Part shown: in pieces, positions 45,799 through 54,600 of the stretch | How positions within the stretch are numbered: the stretch's first letter is position 1 | How the letters are laid out: the number at the start of each line of letters is the position of its first letter | Assembly (NCBI GenBank): GCA_965199915.1 | Contig: OZ241348.1 | Span: forward strand, 2,294,001 to 2,358,000 | Direction of reading: 5' to 3' | DNA length: 64,000 nucleotides | Origin: VXYL01 sp965199915 | GTDB taxonomy: Bacteria > Pseudomonadota > Gammaproteobacteria > Pseudomonadales > Azotimanducaceae | Notes under the pieces: model-generated | Seen by the model: the letters and a program-made list of their open reading frames with translations, nothing else | Database searches by the model: none | What the model was told of the DNA's origin: nothing | Made by a program: the position numbers and the translations under genes

Positions 45799-47126
45799 GG
45801 CCGCTCGCTCGGCGCGTGGCGGCGCTGCCTCTGGCGCTCGCGGCGGCGGCTTCCGCCAACCAGCTGAACGGCATCCGGCTGCACGACGCGCCCGGATCGA
45901 CGCGGGTGGTGCTCGACACCCGCGCGGCGGCGTCCTACACGCTCTTCACGATGGCGGATCCGTTGCGCGTGGTGGTGGATCTGCATGACACCAAGGTGGC
46001 GCGCGGCTTCGCCCCGCCGCAGGTGAACAGCAAGGTCGTGCGGCGCATCCGCGCCGCGGGTCGGCGCGGGAACTATCGCGTGGTGTTGGATCTGCGCCAA
46101 GCGGCGCGGCCGAAGGAGCTGACGCTCAAGCCCATCGCCCCGTACGGCCACCGGCTCGTGATAGACCTGTATCCCACCGCCGCCGACGCCCCGCCGCCCG
46201 GGCCCGTTGCGCGGGCACCGGATGGCAAACGCGCCGTGGTGGTCGCCGTGGACGCCGGCCACGGCGGCGAGGATCCGGGCGCCATCGGGGCCGGCCGGGT
46301 GTTCGAGAAGAAAGTGGTGCTCGCCATCGCCCGCCGCGTGAAGCGCGACTTGGACGCCATGCCCGGCATCTCGGCCGAGCTGGTGCGCACCGGGGACTAT
46401 TACATTTCGTTGCGCGGCCGCACGCGCATCGCCCGCCAAAAAATGCGCGCCGACGTCTTCATCTCCATCCACGCGGACGCCTTCCGCTTGGACAGCGTGC
46501 GCGGCGCATCGGTGTACGCGCTCTCCGAGCGCGGCGCCACCAGCGAGGAGGCGCGCTGGCTGGCCGCCGGGGAAAACCGCGCGGATCTCATGGGTGGCGT
46601 GGAGGGGGAATCCGTCTCCTTGGACGACAAGGACCCCTTGGTGGCCGGCGTGTTGATGGACATGGCCATGCACGACAAGAGGGTGCGCAGCTTGGCGCTG
46701 GGCGAAGCCGTGCTTGGCGCGCTGGGCGGCGTGGCGCGGTTGCACAAGCGGCGCGTGGAGGAAGCGGGCTTCGTGGTGCTGAAGTCGCCGGATGTGCCGT
46801 CGGTTCTCATCGAGACCGGCTTCCTCTCCAATCCCAACGAAGCGCGCAACCTGGCCTCGACGGCTTACCAACGTCGCATCGCCGGCGCGATAGCGGCCGG
46901 GGTGCAGGCGTTCTTGCTGCGCAACCCGCCGGAGGGCACGCTGCTGGCGTCGATGGACGCCGGCGCAACCATGAAGTACGTCGTGAAGCGCGGCGACACG
47001 CTCTCCGAGATCGCGCAGCGCAACCGCGTCTCGCTCGGCGGCTTGAAAGCGCTGAACGGCATCGTGGGCGAGCGCATCCGCATCGGCCAGATCTTGCTCA
47101 TCCCTTCTCCCGGAGCGGGCAGTTGA
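45795..47126 (+). CDS. N-acetylmuramoyl-L-alanine amidase with AMIN and LysM domains (AmiB/C type)
   Basis: Periplasmic zinc amidase that splits septal peptidoglycan, 443 residues. A signal peptide (LARRVAALPLALAAAASA) is followed by an AMIN domain (residues about 20-125). The Amidase_3 domain has the zinc ligands in VDAGHGGEDPG and ISIHADAF and the glutamate in LIETGFLSN. A C-terminal LysM domain (YVVKRGDTLSEIAQRN) binds peptidoglycan. It sits between tsaE and mutL as in the conserved cluster; activation by EnvC- or NlpD-like factors is typical of the family. Confidence 0.92.
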   Translation: MRPLARRVAALPLALAAAASANQLNGIRLHDAPGSTRVVLDTRAAASYTLFTMADPLRVVVDLHDTKVARGFAPPQVNSKVVRRIRAAGRRGNYRVVLDLRQAARPKELTLKPIAPYGHRLVIDLYPTAADAPPPGPVARAPDGKRAVVVAVDAGHGGEDPGAIGAGRVFEKKVVLAIARRVKRDLDAMPGISAELVRTGDYYISLRGRTRIARQKMRADVFISIHADAFRLDSVRGASVYALSERGATSEEARWLAAGENRADLMGGVEGESVSLDDKDPLVAGVLMDMAMHDKRVRSLALGEAVLGALGGVARLHKRRVEEAGFVVLKSPDVPSVLIETGFLSNPNEARNLASTAYQRRIAGAIAAGVQAFLLRNPPEGTLLASMDAGATMKYVVKRGDTLSEIAQRNRVSLGGLKALNGIVGERIRIGQILLIPSPGAGS

Positions 47127-47145
47127 CCTTGTCCGCAACAGCGCA

Positions 47146-48972
47146 GTGACGTCCACCCCGGAAGGCGCGCGCGGCCGCATCCGTCCGCTTGGCGCGTTCG
47201 TGGCGAACCAGATCGCGGCCGGCGAGGTGGTGGAGCGGCCCGCCTCCATCGTCAAGGAGCTGGTGGAGAACAGCTTGGACGCCGGGGCCGGCGACATCCG
47301 CGTGGACGTGGAGCAGGCCGGCGTGCGCCGGGTGCGCGTGGCGGACGACGGCGACGGCATCCACCCGGACGATCTGCGTCTCGCCCTGGCCCGCCACGCG
47401 ACGAGCAAGATCGCCTCGCCGGGCGATCTGGAAGCGGTCGCGACCTTGGGCTTTCGCGGCGAAGCCTTGGCGAGCGCGGCTTCGGTCTCGCGGCTGGCCA
47501 TCACCTCGCGGCATCGCGCCGCGGACCACGCTTGGCGGCTGGAGGTGGAAGGCGGCGCGGAGAAGGCTTGCCGCCCCGCAGCGCATCCACAAGGAACCAC
47601 CGTGGAAGTGGCGGACCTGTTCTACAACACCCCGGCGCGGCGCAAGTTCCTGAAGACCGAGCGCACCGAACTGGTGCATATCGACCAAGTGGTGCGGCGC
47701 GTGGCGCTGGCGCATCCGGCGGTGGGCTTCTCGCTGCGCGCCGGTTCGCGGTCCGTTGAGGGCCTGGGGCCCGCCGATGTCGACGAGCGCATGGCGGCGT
47801 TGCTCGGCGCGGCGTTCGTCGAGCGATCCGTGGCGGTGGACGAATCGGGCGCGGACATCCGCTTGTGGGGCCGCGTGGCGGTGCCGACCTATTCGGATAG
47901 CCGTCCAACCCGCCAATACCTGTACGTCAACGGGCGTCCGGTGCGCGACCGCTTGGCCGCCCACGCCGTTCGCCAAGCCTACCGCGACGTGTTGTTCCAC
48001 GGACGCCATCCGGTGTTCGTGTTGTTTTTGGAGCTCGAACCGGATCTGGTCGACGTGAACGTACACCCAACCAAGGACGAGGTGCGCTTCCGCCGTTCCC
48101 GCGACGTTCACGACTTCCTGTTCGGCAAGCTGGCCAGGGCGCTGCGCGACTTGCGCCCGGCGCCGCGGCCGGACTCCCGGCCGGCGACCGGCGCCGGCGA
48201 CCATGCAGCGACCGGGCGGCGCGACCGGTTTGGCGCCGAACCCTCCGGCGCGCCACCTAACTTGGCGCGGTTGTTTCACGAAGTCCGCGCCGAGGGCGCG
48301 CCCGCTCCGCTGCCGTCCGCGCATGACCGCGGACACCTCGCCAGGAGCGCCACGTTGGAGCTGCGGGATGCTCCGCCGGCGCCCGCGGTGCCGCCGCTCG
48401 GCCATGCGCTGGCGCAAGTGCATGGCGTCTACGTTCTTGCCCAGAACGCGGACGGCTTGGTGATCGTCGACATGCACGCCGCCCACGAGCGCATCACCTA
48501 CGAACGCATGAAGGCGCAGCTGCTCGCCGGCAGCGTGCGCCGCCAACGCCTCTTGGTGCCCGTGGCCTTGGATGTCTCCGGCGCCGAGGCGGATTTCGTG
48601 GAGACGCGCGGGGCCGACCTGCAAGCGCTGGGCGTGGTGATCGAGCGCAGCGGCCCGTCCAGCGTCGTGGTGCGGGAAGCGCCGGCGTTGCTCGGCGGCG
48701 CCGACATCGAAGCGCTGGCGCGGGACTTGATCGCGGATTTGGTGGAGTTCGGCACCACGGATCTGGTGCGCGAGCGCCAAGAGCGGTTGCTGGCCGGCGC
48801 CGCCTGCCACGCCTCGGCCCGCGCCGGCCGCCGCCTGACCCTGCCGGAAATGGACGCCTTGTTGCGGGACATGGAAGGCACGGAAAACGCCGGCCAGTGC
48901 AACCACGGACGCCCCACCTTCGTGGCTTTGCCGATGGCGGCGCTCGACGGCTTGTTCCTGCGCGGCCAGTGA
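47146..48972 (+). CDS. mutL: DNA mismatch repair protein MutL
   Basis: GHKL ATPase that couples mismatch recognition to strand incision, 608 residues from a GTG. N-terminal ATP-site motifs are VKELVENSLDAGA and TLGFRGEAL. The C-terminal domain carries DMHAAHERITYE, matching the DQHA(X)2E(X)4E metal-binding motif of nicking MutL proteins, and CNHGRP. It is thus likely an endonuclease, unlike E. coli MutL, which depends on MutH. miaA and hfq, the usual next genes, are not present downstream. Confidence 0.94.
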   Translation: MTSTPEGARGRIRPLGAFVANQIAAGEVVERPASIVKELVENSLDAGAGDIRVDVEQAGVRRVRVADDGDGIHPDDLRLALARHATSKIASPGDLEAVATLGFRGEALASAASVSRLAITSRHRAADHAWRLEVEGGAEKACRPAAHPQGTTVEVADLFYNTPARRKFLKTERTELVHIDQVVRRVALAHPAVGFSLRAGSRSVEGLGPADVDERMAALLGAAFVERSVAVDESGADIRLWGRVAVPTYSDSRPTRQYLYVNGRPVRDRLAAHAVRQAYRDVLFHGRHPVFVLFLELEPDLVDVNVHPTKDEVRFRRSRDVHDFLFGKLARALRDLRPAPRPDSRPATGAGDHAATGRRDRFGAEPSGAPPNLARLFHEVRAEGAPAPLPSAHDRGHLARSATLELRDAPPAPAVPPLGHALAQVHGVYVLAQNADGLVIVDMHAAHERITYERMKAQLLAGSVRRQRLLVPVALDVSGAEADFVETRGADLQALGVVIERSGPSSVVVREAPALLGGADIEALARDLIADLVEFGTTDLVRERQERLLAGAACHASARAGRRLTLPEMDALLRDMEGTENAGQCNHGRPTFVALPMAALDGLFLRGQ

Positions 48973-49102
48973 CGGCTGAAGAGGTGGGGACGGGGGAGCG
49001 GGGGATACCGTGCCCGCGCATTCTTCAACACGCGACCCGCGGCAAACCACGCGGCAGCGTGGCCAACGCGGCAAGCCCCTACCCATAGGCCGCGCGTTTC
49101 GT

Positions 49103-49108
49103 TATAGT
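49103..49108 (+). promoter_or_regulatory. -10 hexamer before the leuA leader
   Basis: TATAGT ends 8 nt before the leader ATG at 49117. No clear -35 is found in 49075-49090. Confidence 0.4.
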
Positions 49109-49116
49109 CGGCGTTG

Positions 49117-49227
49117 ATGAACGCATTGATCACTCATCGTGCGGGCACGGCCCGCCCCGCCATTGGGCCGCGCCCGCCCGCGGCCCGCCGCGCTCGCGTT
49201 CTGCCGTTGCTGCTACTGCCGGCGTAG
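49117..49227 (+). CDS. leuL: leu leader peptide (attenuator-type)
   Basis: 36-codon open frame beginning MNALITHR and ending VLPLLLLPA before TAG. The Leu codons (CTG, TTG, CTG, CTA, CTG) cluster at 49201-49218, 94 nt before leuA. A frame with consecutive codons for the end product, directly upstream of its first biosynthetic enzyme, is the pattern of leucine-leader attenuation. Hairpins nearby: 49165-49172 with 49179-49186 (8 bp), and GCCGGC-GTA-GCCGGC across the stop codon. No U-rich terminator is evident, so control may be Rho-dependent or translational: ACCTC near 49235 could pair with GAGGT of the leuA ribosome site. Confidence 0.7.
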   Translation: MNALITHRAGTARPAIGPRPPAARRARVLPLLLLPA

Positions 49228-49311
49228 CCGGCACACCTCATCCACAGGGCAACAGTTCGCCCACCGTCCAAACCTTCAACAACAGCAAACCGCTCGCCCG
49301 CGGAGGTTGCG

Positions 49312-51084
49312 ATGAACACGCAGCAAACGAGTCAACCGGCCCCTTCCGGGGGCCGCAAAGGGGCCATGCCTTTCGCCAAGTACCGTCCGTTCGCCCCGGT
49401 GGCGCTGGCGGATCGGCAGTGGCCGAACAACACCCTCACCGAAGCGCCGCGCTGGTGCAGCGTGGACCTGCGCGACGGCAACCAGGCGCTGATCGACCCG
49501 ATGGACGTGGATGAGAAGCTGCGCCTGTACGAGTTGCTGCTCGAGGTCGGTTTCGTGGAAATCGAGGTGGGGTTTCCGGCGGCGTCGCAACCGGATTACG
49601 ACTTCATCCGCCGCATCATCGAGCGCGGCATGGTGCCGGAACACGTCACCGTCCAAGTGCTTTGCCAAGCACGCGCCGAGCTCATCGAACGCACCGTGGA
49701 AGCCCTCGACGGCGCGCCCAACGCCATCTTCCACCTCTACAATTCCACCTCCGAGCTGCAACGCCGCGTGGTGTTCGACATGGACCGCTCCGGCATCGTC
49801 GATCTGGCCGTGCAAGGCACCGCGGTGGTGAAAGAAGGCGTCCGGGCGCTGGGCGATGCCAACGTCGTGTTCGAGTACTCGCCGGAGAGTTTCACCGGCA
49901 CGGAACTGGACTTCGCGGTGGAAATTTGCGCTGCGGTGGCGGACGAGTGGGGTGCCACGCCCGCGCGCCCCATCATCGTCAACCTGCCGTCCACGGTGGA
50001 GATGGCGACGCCCAACGTGTACGCCGATCAAATCGAGTGGTTCGCGCGCCGCTTCCCCGAGCGCGAGCGAATCGTGATCAGCCTGCACACCCACAATGAT
50101 CGCGGCACCGGCGTGGCGGCCACCGAACTGGCGCTCATGGCCGGCGCCGAGCGGGTGGAAGGCACGCTGTTCGGTAACGGCGAGCGCACCGGCAACTGCG
50201 ACCTCGTGACCGTGGCGATGAACCTCTTCTCGCAAGGCGTGGATCCGCAATTGGACTTCCGCGACATGCCGCGCATCCGCGCCACCGTGGAAGCCGTCAA
50301 CAAGCTGCCGGTTCACGAACGCCATCCCTACGCCGGCGACTTGGTGTTCACGGCGTTCTCCGGCTCCCACCAGGACGCCATCAAGAAGGGCATGGCGCGC
50401 GTGGACCGGGGCCATTGGGAGGTGCCGTACCTGCCGATCGATCCGGCCGATGTCGGCTCGTCCTACAAAGAGACGGTGCGCGTGAACAGCCAGTCCGGCA
50501 AGGGCGGCGTGGGCTTCGTGCTGGAGGAGCACTTCGGCGTTTCGCTGCCGCGCGCGATGCTCGTCGAGTTCTCCAAAGTCGTGCAGGCGTTGACCGAGCG
50601 GCTGCGTCGCGAGGTGCGGCCAAAGGAGATCTGGGACGCGCTGCGCGCAGAGTATTTGGTGGAAAGCGGCCCGTACCAACTGGTGCATTACGACTTGCTG
50701 CGCGGCGCGGCCGGCAAGGCGCGTTGCGAGGCGCGCCTGCGCGTGCCGGATGGCGAAGTAAGCGTGGCCGGAGAGGGCTCCGGCCCCATCGAAGCGTTCG
50801 TGAACGGCATGGTGGCCACCTTGAACGAGCCGCTCAACATCGTGGACTACCACGAGCGCGCCCTTGGCGCCGGCAAAGACGCGAGCGCGATTTGCATCGT
50901 GGCCGTAGGCGACGCCGGCGCCGTAGGCGACGCCGGGGCCGTAGGCGACGCCGGCGCAAGCAATGCTGGTGAAGCCGAGGCTGGCGGAGCGTTGGCGCCG
51001 TGCTTCGGCATCGGCCTCAGCCAAAACACCGTGACCGCATCGCTCACCGCCATCGTTTCGGCGGTGAACCGGCGCTGGAAGTAG
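49312..51084 (+). CDS. leuA: 2-isopropylmalate synthase (LeuA type 2)
   Basis: First step of leucine synthesis: condenses acetyl-CoA with 2-ketoisovalerate, 590 residues. GGAGG precedes the ATG. SVDLRDGNQALIDPM, EVGFPAASQPDYDF, SLHTHNDRGTGVAA and VEGTLFGNGERTGNCD are the catalytic TIM-barrel blocks of the long (yeast-like) form. The C-terminal LeuA_dimer domain, which binds leucine for feedback inhibition, holds an 18-nt triple repeat (VGDAGA) in a loop. Expression is probably set by the leader at 49117. Confidence 0.95.
   Translation: MNTQQTSQPAPSGGRKGAMPFAKYRPFAPVALADRQWPNNTLTEAPRWCSVDLRDGNQALIDPMDVDEKLRLYELLLEVGFVEIEVGFPAASQPDYDFIRRIIERGMVPEHVTVQVLCQARAELIERTVEALDGAPNAIFHLYNSTSELQRRVVFDMDRSGIVDLAVQGTAVVKEGVRALGDANVVFEYSPESFTGTELDFAVEICAAVADEWGATPARPIIVNLPSTVEMATPNVYADQIEWFARRFPERERIVISLHTHNDRGTGVAATELALMAGAERVEGTLFGNGERTGNCDLVTVAMNLFSQGVDPQLDFRDMPRIRATVEAVNKLPVHERHPYAGDLVFTAFSGSHQDAIKKGMARVDRGHWEVPYLPIDPADVGSSYKETVRVNSQSGKGGVGFVLEEHFGVSLPRAMLVEFSKVVQALTERLRREVRPKEIWDALRAEYLVESGPYQLVHYDLLRGAAGKARCEARLRVPDGEVSVAGEGSGPIEAFVNGMVATLNEPLNIVDYHERALGAGKDASAICIVAVGDAGAVGDAGAVGDAGASNAGEAEAGGALAPCFGIGLSQNTVTASLTAIVSAVNRRWK
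50902..50955 (+). repeat. three 18-nt tandem repeats inside leuA
   Basis: Three nearly identical 18-nt units encode AVGDAG repeats in a loop of the regulatory domain, shortly before APCFGIGLSQNTV. In-frame copy-number change would alter loop length without a frameshift. Confidence 0.85.
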
Positions 51085-51136
51085 CGAGGTGGGTGAGGGT
51101 GGGTAAGAGGAGCGCAGGACGGGCGGGAAACGGGCG

Positions 51137-51505
51137 ATGAGCGCCGCCGACGGCGTGGTGGTGCTGCACTTCGCCTTCGTGCTGTTCGTCGTGTTCGGCG
51201 GCTTGTTGGTGCTGCGCTGGCGGAAAGCCGCTTGGATTCACCTTCCCGCGGCGGCGTGGGGCGCGGCGGTGCAATTCGGCGACTGGATGTGTCCGCTCAC
51301 CTACTGGGAAGACGCCCTGCGCGGAGCGCCGCCCGGCGGCAGCTTCATCGACCGGACGTTGCTGCCGATCCTCTACCCGGATTTGCTGCAGGAAGGCGTG
51401 CTCACGCCCACCGTGCGCATCGGCATCGGTTGTGTCGTGGTGCTGTTGAACGCCGTCATCTACGCGCTGGCGTTCAGGCGTCGGCGGGTAGTTCGCGCAC
51501 CTTGA
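51137..51505 (+). CDS. DUF2784 family membrane protein
   Basis: 122 residues with three hydrophobic helices: VVLHFAFVLFVVFGGLLVL at the front, a central IHLPAAAWGAAVQF..CPLTYWED segment that is the DUF2784 signature, and a last helix near the C-terminus. Function unknown. The 3' end overlaps that of the convergent CorC-like gene by 32 nt. Confidence 0.82.
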   Translation: MSAADGVVVLHFAFVLFVVFGGLLVLRWRKAAWIHLPAAAWGAAVQFGDWMCPLTYWEDALRGAPPGGSFIDRTLLPILYPDLLQEGVLTPTVRIGIGCVVVLLNAVIYALAFRRRRVVRAP

Positions 51506-52736
51506 CCGCGCGCACCACCTTGTCCGCGATCTGCAGGGTCTCCATGCGGTAGCGCCCCACCTGCAAACAGACGTTGGCTTCGGGGATGAACTCCAGATGC
51601 TCCAAGACGAGGCCGTTCATCGTGCGCGGCCCCGCGGTTGGCAATTCCCAGCCGTGCGTGCGGTTGACGTCCCGCAGCAACGCCTTGCCCTCCACGATGT
51701 AGCCGCCGTCGTCGTGGCGGCGAACTTCCGCCAAATCGTCCGCGACGTTGGTGGTGAACTCGCCGACGATTTCTTCCAAGATGTCCTCAAGAGTGACGAT
51801 GCCTTGCACGTCGCCGTACTCGTCCACCACCAGCGCGAGGCGCTGTTTCTCCTTGCGGAAGTTGAACAGCTGGGTGTGCAAGGGCGTGGCTTCCGGCACG
51901 AAGTACGGCTCTTCGATCTCGTCCACCAAATCCTCCTTGGTGAAGTCCTCGCGGCTTAGCAGGCGCGGTGCCCGGCGCAACTGCAGGACGCCCACCAGAT
52001 CGTCGATGCGTTCGCGGAAGACCGGCAGGCGCGCATGTTGGGCGCTGCGGATGGTGGCGGCGATTTCACTGGCCGCCTCGGTCAAGTCGATGCCGACGAT
52101 CTCCGAGCGCGGCACCATGATGTCGTTGACCGTGGCCTTCTCCAGATCCAATATGCGCAACAGCATGTTCTGGTGTTCGCGGGGAATCGCCGTGCGCTCG
52201 TCCACCACCGTGCGCAGTTCCTCGGCGGAGAGCTCTTCGGACGCGGCTTGCGCCCCGCGCGTCAACGCCTTGGCCAAGGCGTTGGCCACGGCGTTCACCA
52301 TGGCCACCATCGGGTGGCACACCACAAGCAGCGGCTGCAGAAGGTACGAAGACGGAAACGCGATCATCTCGGGACGTTGCTCGGCCAGCGTCTTCGGCGT
52401 CACCTCCGCGAAGATGAGCACGAACACGGTGAGCACCACGGGCGCAACGATGGCGGCCACCGGCTCGCTCAGGAACCGGCTCGCCACCACGGTGGCGCAG
52501 GAGGCGGCGATGAAGTTCACCAGGTTGTTGCCGAGCAGGATCACGCCGAGCACCCGATCCGGGCGTTGCAACAACTGATGCACTTTTTGCGCCCCGCGAT
52601 GACCCTGCTTCACGAAATGCTGCAGCCGGTAGCGGTTGAGGCGCATCATCGCCGTCTCGGAGGAGGCGAAATACGCCGACACCACTGTCATGACGAGGAT
52701 CGTCAGCAACATCAAGCCGACGGATGGTTCGTTCAC
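51474..52736 (-). CDS. CNNM/CorC-type membrane protein with DUF21, CBS pair and CorC_HlyC domains
   Basis: 420 residues from a GTG at 52736. The DUF21 membrane domain starts with LMLLTILVMTVVSAYFASSETAMMRLN and contains three to four helices. Two CBS domains follow (DIMVPRSEIVGIDL and DEYGDVQGIVTLEDILEEIVGE). The C-terminal CorC_HlyC domain ends the protein. Relatives act in Mg2+/Co2+ efflux or homeostasis, and often carry the misnomer hemolysin. Confidence 0.88.
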   Translation of the reverse strand: MNEPSVGLMLLTILVMTVVSAYFASSETAMMRLNRYRLQHFVKQGHRGAQKVHQLLQRPDRVLGVILLGNNLVNFIAASCATVVASRFLSEPVAAIVAPVVLTVFVLIFAEVTPKTLAEQRPEMIAFPSSYLLQPLLVVCHPMVAMVNAVANALAKALTRGAQAASEELSAEELRTVVDERTAIPREHQNMLLRILDLEKATVNDIMVPRSEIVGIDLTEAASEIAATIRSAQHARLPVFRERIDDLVGVLQLRRAPRLLSREDFTKEDLVDEIEEPYFVPEATPLHTQLFNFRKEKQRLALVVDEYGDVQGIVTLEDILEEIVGEFTTNVADDLAEVRRHDDGGYIVEGKALLRDVNRTHGWELPTAGPRTMNGLVLEHLEFIPEANVCLQVGRYRMETLQIADKVVRAVKVRELPADA

Positions 52737-52844
52737 ATTGGCCCGCTTGCGCCTTGCGGTGCGGGTGATTCGAGATCTGTTGGGGCGAGTGTGACACAAC
52801 GGCGCAAGCCGCGCGACACGGCGGAAAAGCGCAGCCGAGTGGCC

Positions 52845-53303
52845 TCAATAGACGCCCGCCTCCAGTCCGGCGGCTAGCGTCATGCCGAGCTCTCGGCAGG
52901 CGGGGAGGTGCGGTTCCACGTCGCCGCGGGCGATGATCGGGTCCTGCACTTCCACGAACGGATAGCCGCCGGCGATGCGGCGGATCGCGCGCAACGCCCC
53001 TTCGCCGTCGTTGCCGGCGCTGATGAAGACGGCGTAAGGAAGCGGGCGCAGCTTGCCTTCCACCGGATAGAACGTGCGATCCAGAAAGTCCTTCATGCCG
53101 CCGGACATGTAACCGAAGTTCTCCGGCGTGCCGAGCAGCAGGCCTTGGGCGGCGAGCAAGTCCGCCGGGCCCGCGTCGGCGACGGCTTTGAGCCGCACGT
53201 CCACGCCTTCGATGAGCGGATCGGTGGCACCTTGCCGCGCCGCTTCGGCCATCGCCTTGGTGTTGCCGGTCTGCGAGTGGTAGACGATCAGGAGACGCGG
53301 CAT
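52845..53303 (-). CDS. flavodoxin-fold NAD(P)H-dependent reductase
   Basis: 152 residues. The FMN phosphate loop is VYHSQTGNTKAMAEA. LLLGTPENFGYMSGGMKDFLDR is the second flavin-binding segment, typical of WrbA-like and short flavodoxin proteins. It lies 16 nt after dgkA and could be read with it. Confidence 0.78.
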   Translation of the reverse strand: MPRLLIVYHSQTGNTKAMAEAARQGATDPLIEGVDVRLKAVADAGPADLLAAQGLLLGTPENFGYMSGGMKDFLDRTFYPVEGKLRPLPYAVFISAGNDGEGALRAIRRIAGGYPFVEVQDPIIARGDVEPHLPACRELGMTLAAGLEAGVY

Positions 53304-53319
53304 CCGGGGCGGCCTTGGG

Positions 53320-53694
53320 TCAGCCGAGGATTCGGTCGGCGGCCACCAAGAGCCACGTCAACGCGGCGATCGCCAAGCTCGCGAACACGGCTGCCGAACC
53401 CAAGTCCTTCGCGAGTCCCGCCAGTTCGTGAGGTTCTTCGCCAATGCGGTCCACCGCCGCTTCCAACGCCGAGTTGAGCAATTCCACCACCAGCACCAAA
53501 CCGACGGAAAGAAGCAGAAGCGCGGCTTGGGCAAAGGTCTCCGCCAACAGAAAAGCGCACGGCAGAAGCGCCAGCGCCACCACGCACTCTTGGCGGAACG
53601 CGGCTTCGCGCCGCCACGCCGCCAGCAAGCCGCGCAGGGAGAAGCGGGTCGCCGCGACCAATCTGTCAAGGCCGCCATGTTTGGGCTTCACCAA
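53320..53694 (-). CDS. dgkA: diacylglycerol kinase
   Basis: Small trimeric membrane kinase that recycles diacylglycerol, 124 residues. The active-site block ELLNSALEAAVDRIG and the following KDLGSAAVF are diagnostic. Three helices are visible. The start is TTG 53694 (GGAG 7 nt upstream) or GTG 53691. Confidence 0.92.
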   Translation of the reverse strand: MVKPKHGGLDRLVAATRFSLRGLLAAWRREAAFRQECVVALALLPCAFLLAETFAQAALLLLSVGLVLVVELLNSALEAAVDRIGEEPHELAGLAKDLGSAAVFASLAIAALTWLLVAADRILG

Positions 53695-53951
53695 ACGTCA
53701 ACTCCGCGGTGCTGCGGCAACCCGCGCTTGGCGCGGCGGCATGTCGTTCCGTTGGACGCCGCATCGTGAATGTGGGGTGAACGTGGGCAAAGTATAGCCA
53801 CGCGCCAGTGCGAAATCGGAATTCGGACCGACGGTGCTACGCTCTCGTCGTGAACAATCGAGCCCCGCATGCCGAACGTGCCGAACTCGGCACGGAACGC
53901 GATACGCTCCCGTACTTCGCTGGCCGGCGCGACCAGCTCGCCACCAGCAGC

Positions 53952-54545
53952 ATGTGTACGCGCTCGCAAGCGCGAAGGGACATCTTCGCGCAAGATCCGC
54001 GCGCTGTGGCGCCGGCGCTGCTCGGCGCGCTGCTGGTGCATGGGCAAGTGACCGGGCGCATCGTGGAAACGGAGGCGTACTTGGCCGAAGGCGATCCGGC
54101 GGCGCACGCGTTTCGCGGCCGCACGCCGCGCACCGAAGTGCTGTTCGGGCCGCCGGGGTTCGCCTACGTCTACCGCACCCGCCAGCACTGTTGCTTGAAC
54201 GTGGTGGCGCAGGAAGCGGGCGTCCCCGGCTGCGTGCTCATTCGCGCCGCGGCGCCGGTGTCCGGCATCGGCATCATGCGGCGGCGGCGCGGTCGCGTCG
54301 GACGCGACAAGCCGGACGTCCACTTGGCGAACGGCCCGGCCAAACTCTGCCAAGCGTTCGCCATCGACATGCGGCACTACGGCGCGGACTTGTGCGGCGG
54401 CGGCGCACTACGCATCGCTGCCCGCGCAGCCCCGCCGGGCGCCGTGGCAACGCGGCCAAGGGTGGGTGTCGGGGCCGCGAAGGAATGGCCCTTGGGCTAC
54501 TACCTCGTCGGCGACCCGCACGTCTCGCACGCATCGCTCGGTTGA
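53952..54545 (+). CDS. DNA-3-methyladenine glycosylase (AAG/MPG family)
   Basis: Base-excision glycosylase removing alkylated purines, 197 residues. The family core starts ARRDIFAQDPRAVAPALLG. GRIVETEAYL carries the catalytic glutamate, HAFRGRTPRTEVLFGPPGFAYVY follows, and LANGPAKLCQAFAID is the last conserved block. I chose the ATG at 53952 to match that start; in-frame GTG 53850 would add 34 residues without family similarity. Confidence 0.88.
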   Translation: MCTRSQARRDIFAQDPRAVAPALLGALLVHGQVTGRIVETEAYLAEGDPAAHAFRGRTPRTEVLFGPPGFAYVYRTRQHCCLNVVAQEAGVPGCVLIRAAAPVSGIGIMRRRRGRVGRDKPDVHLANGPAKLCQAFAIDMRHYGADLCGGGALRIAARAAPPGAVATRPRVGVGAAKEWPLGYYLVGDPHVSHASLG

Positions 54546-54600
54546 GGCACGCCGGGTTTGTGCCCTCTTGTCGCCGGCAACCCGCCAAACGCGGGCCGGC

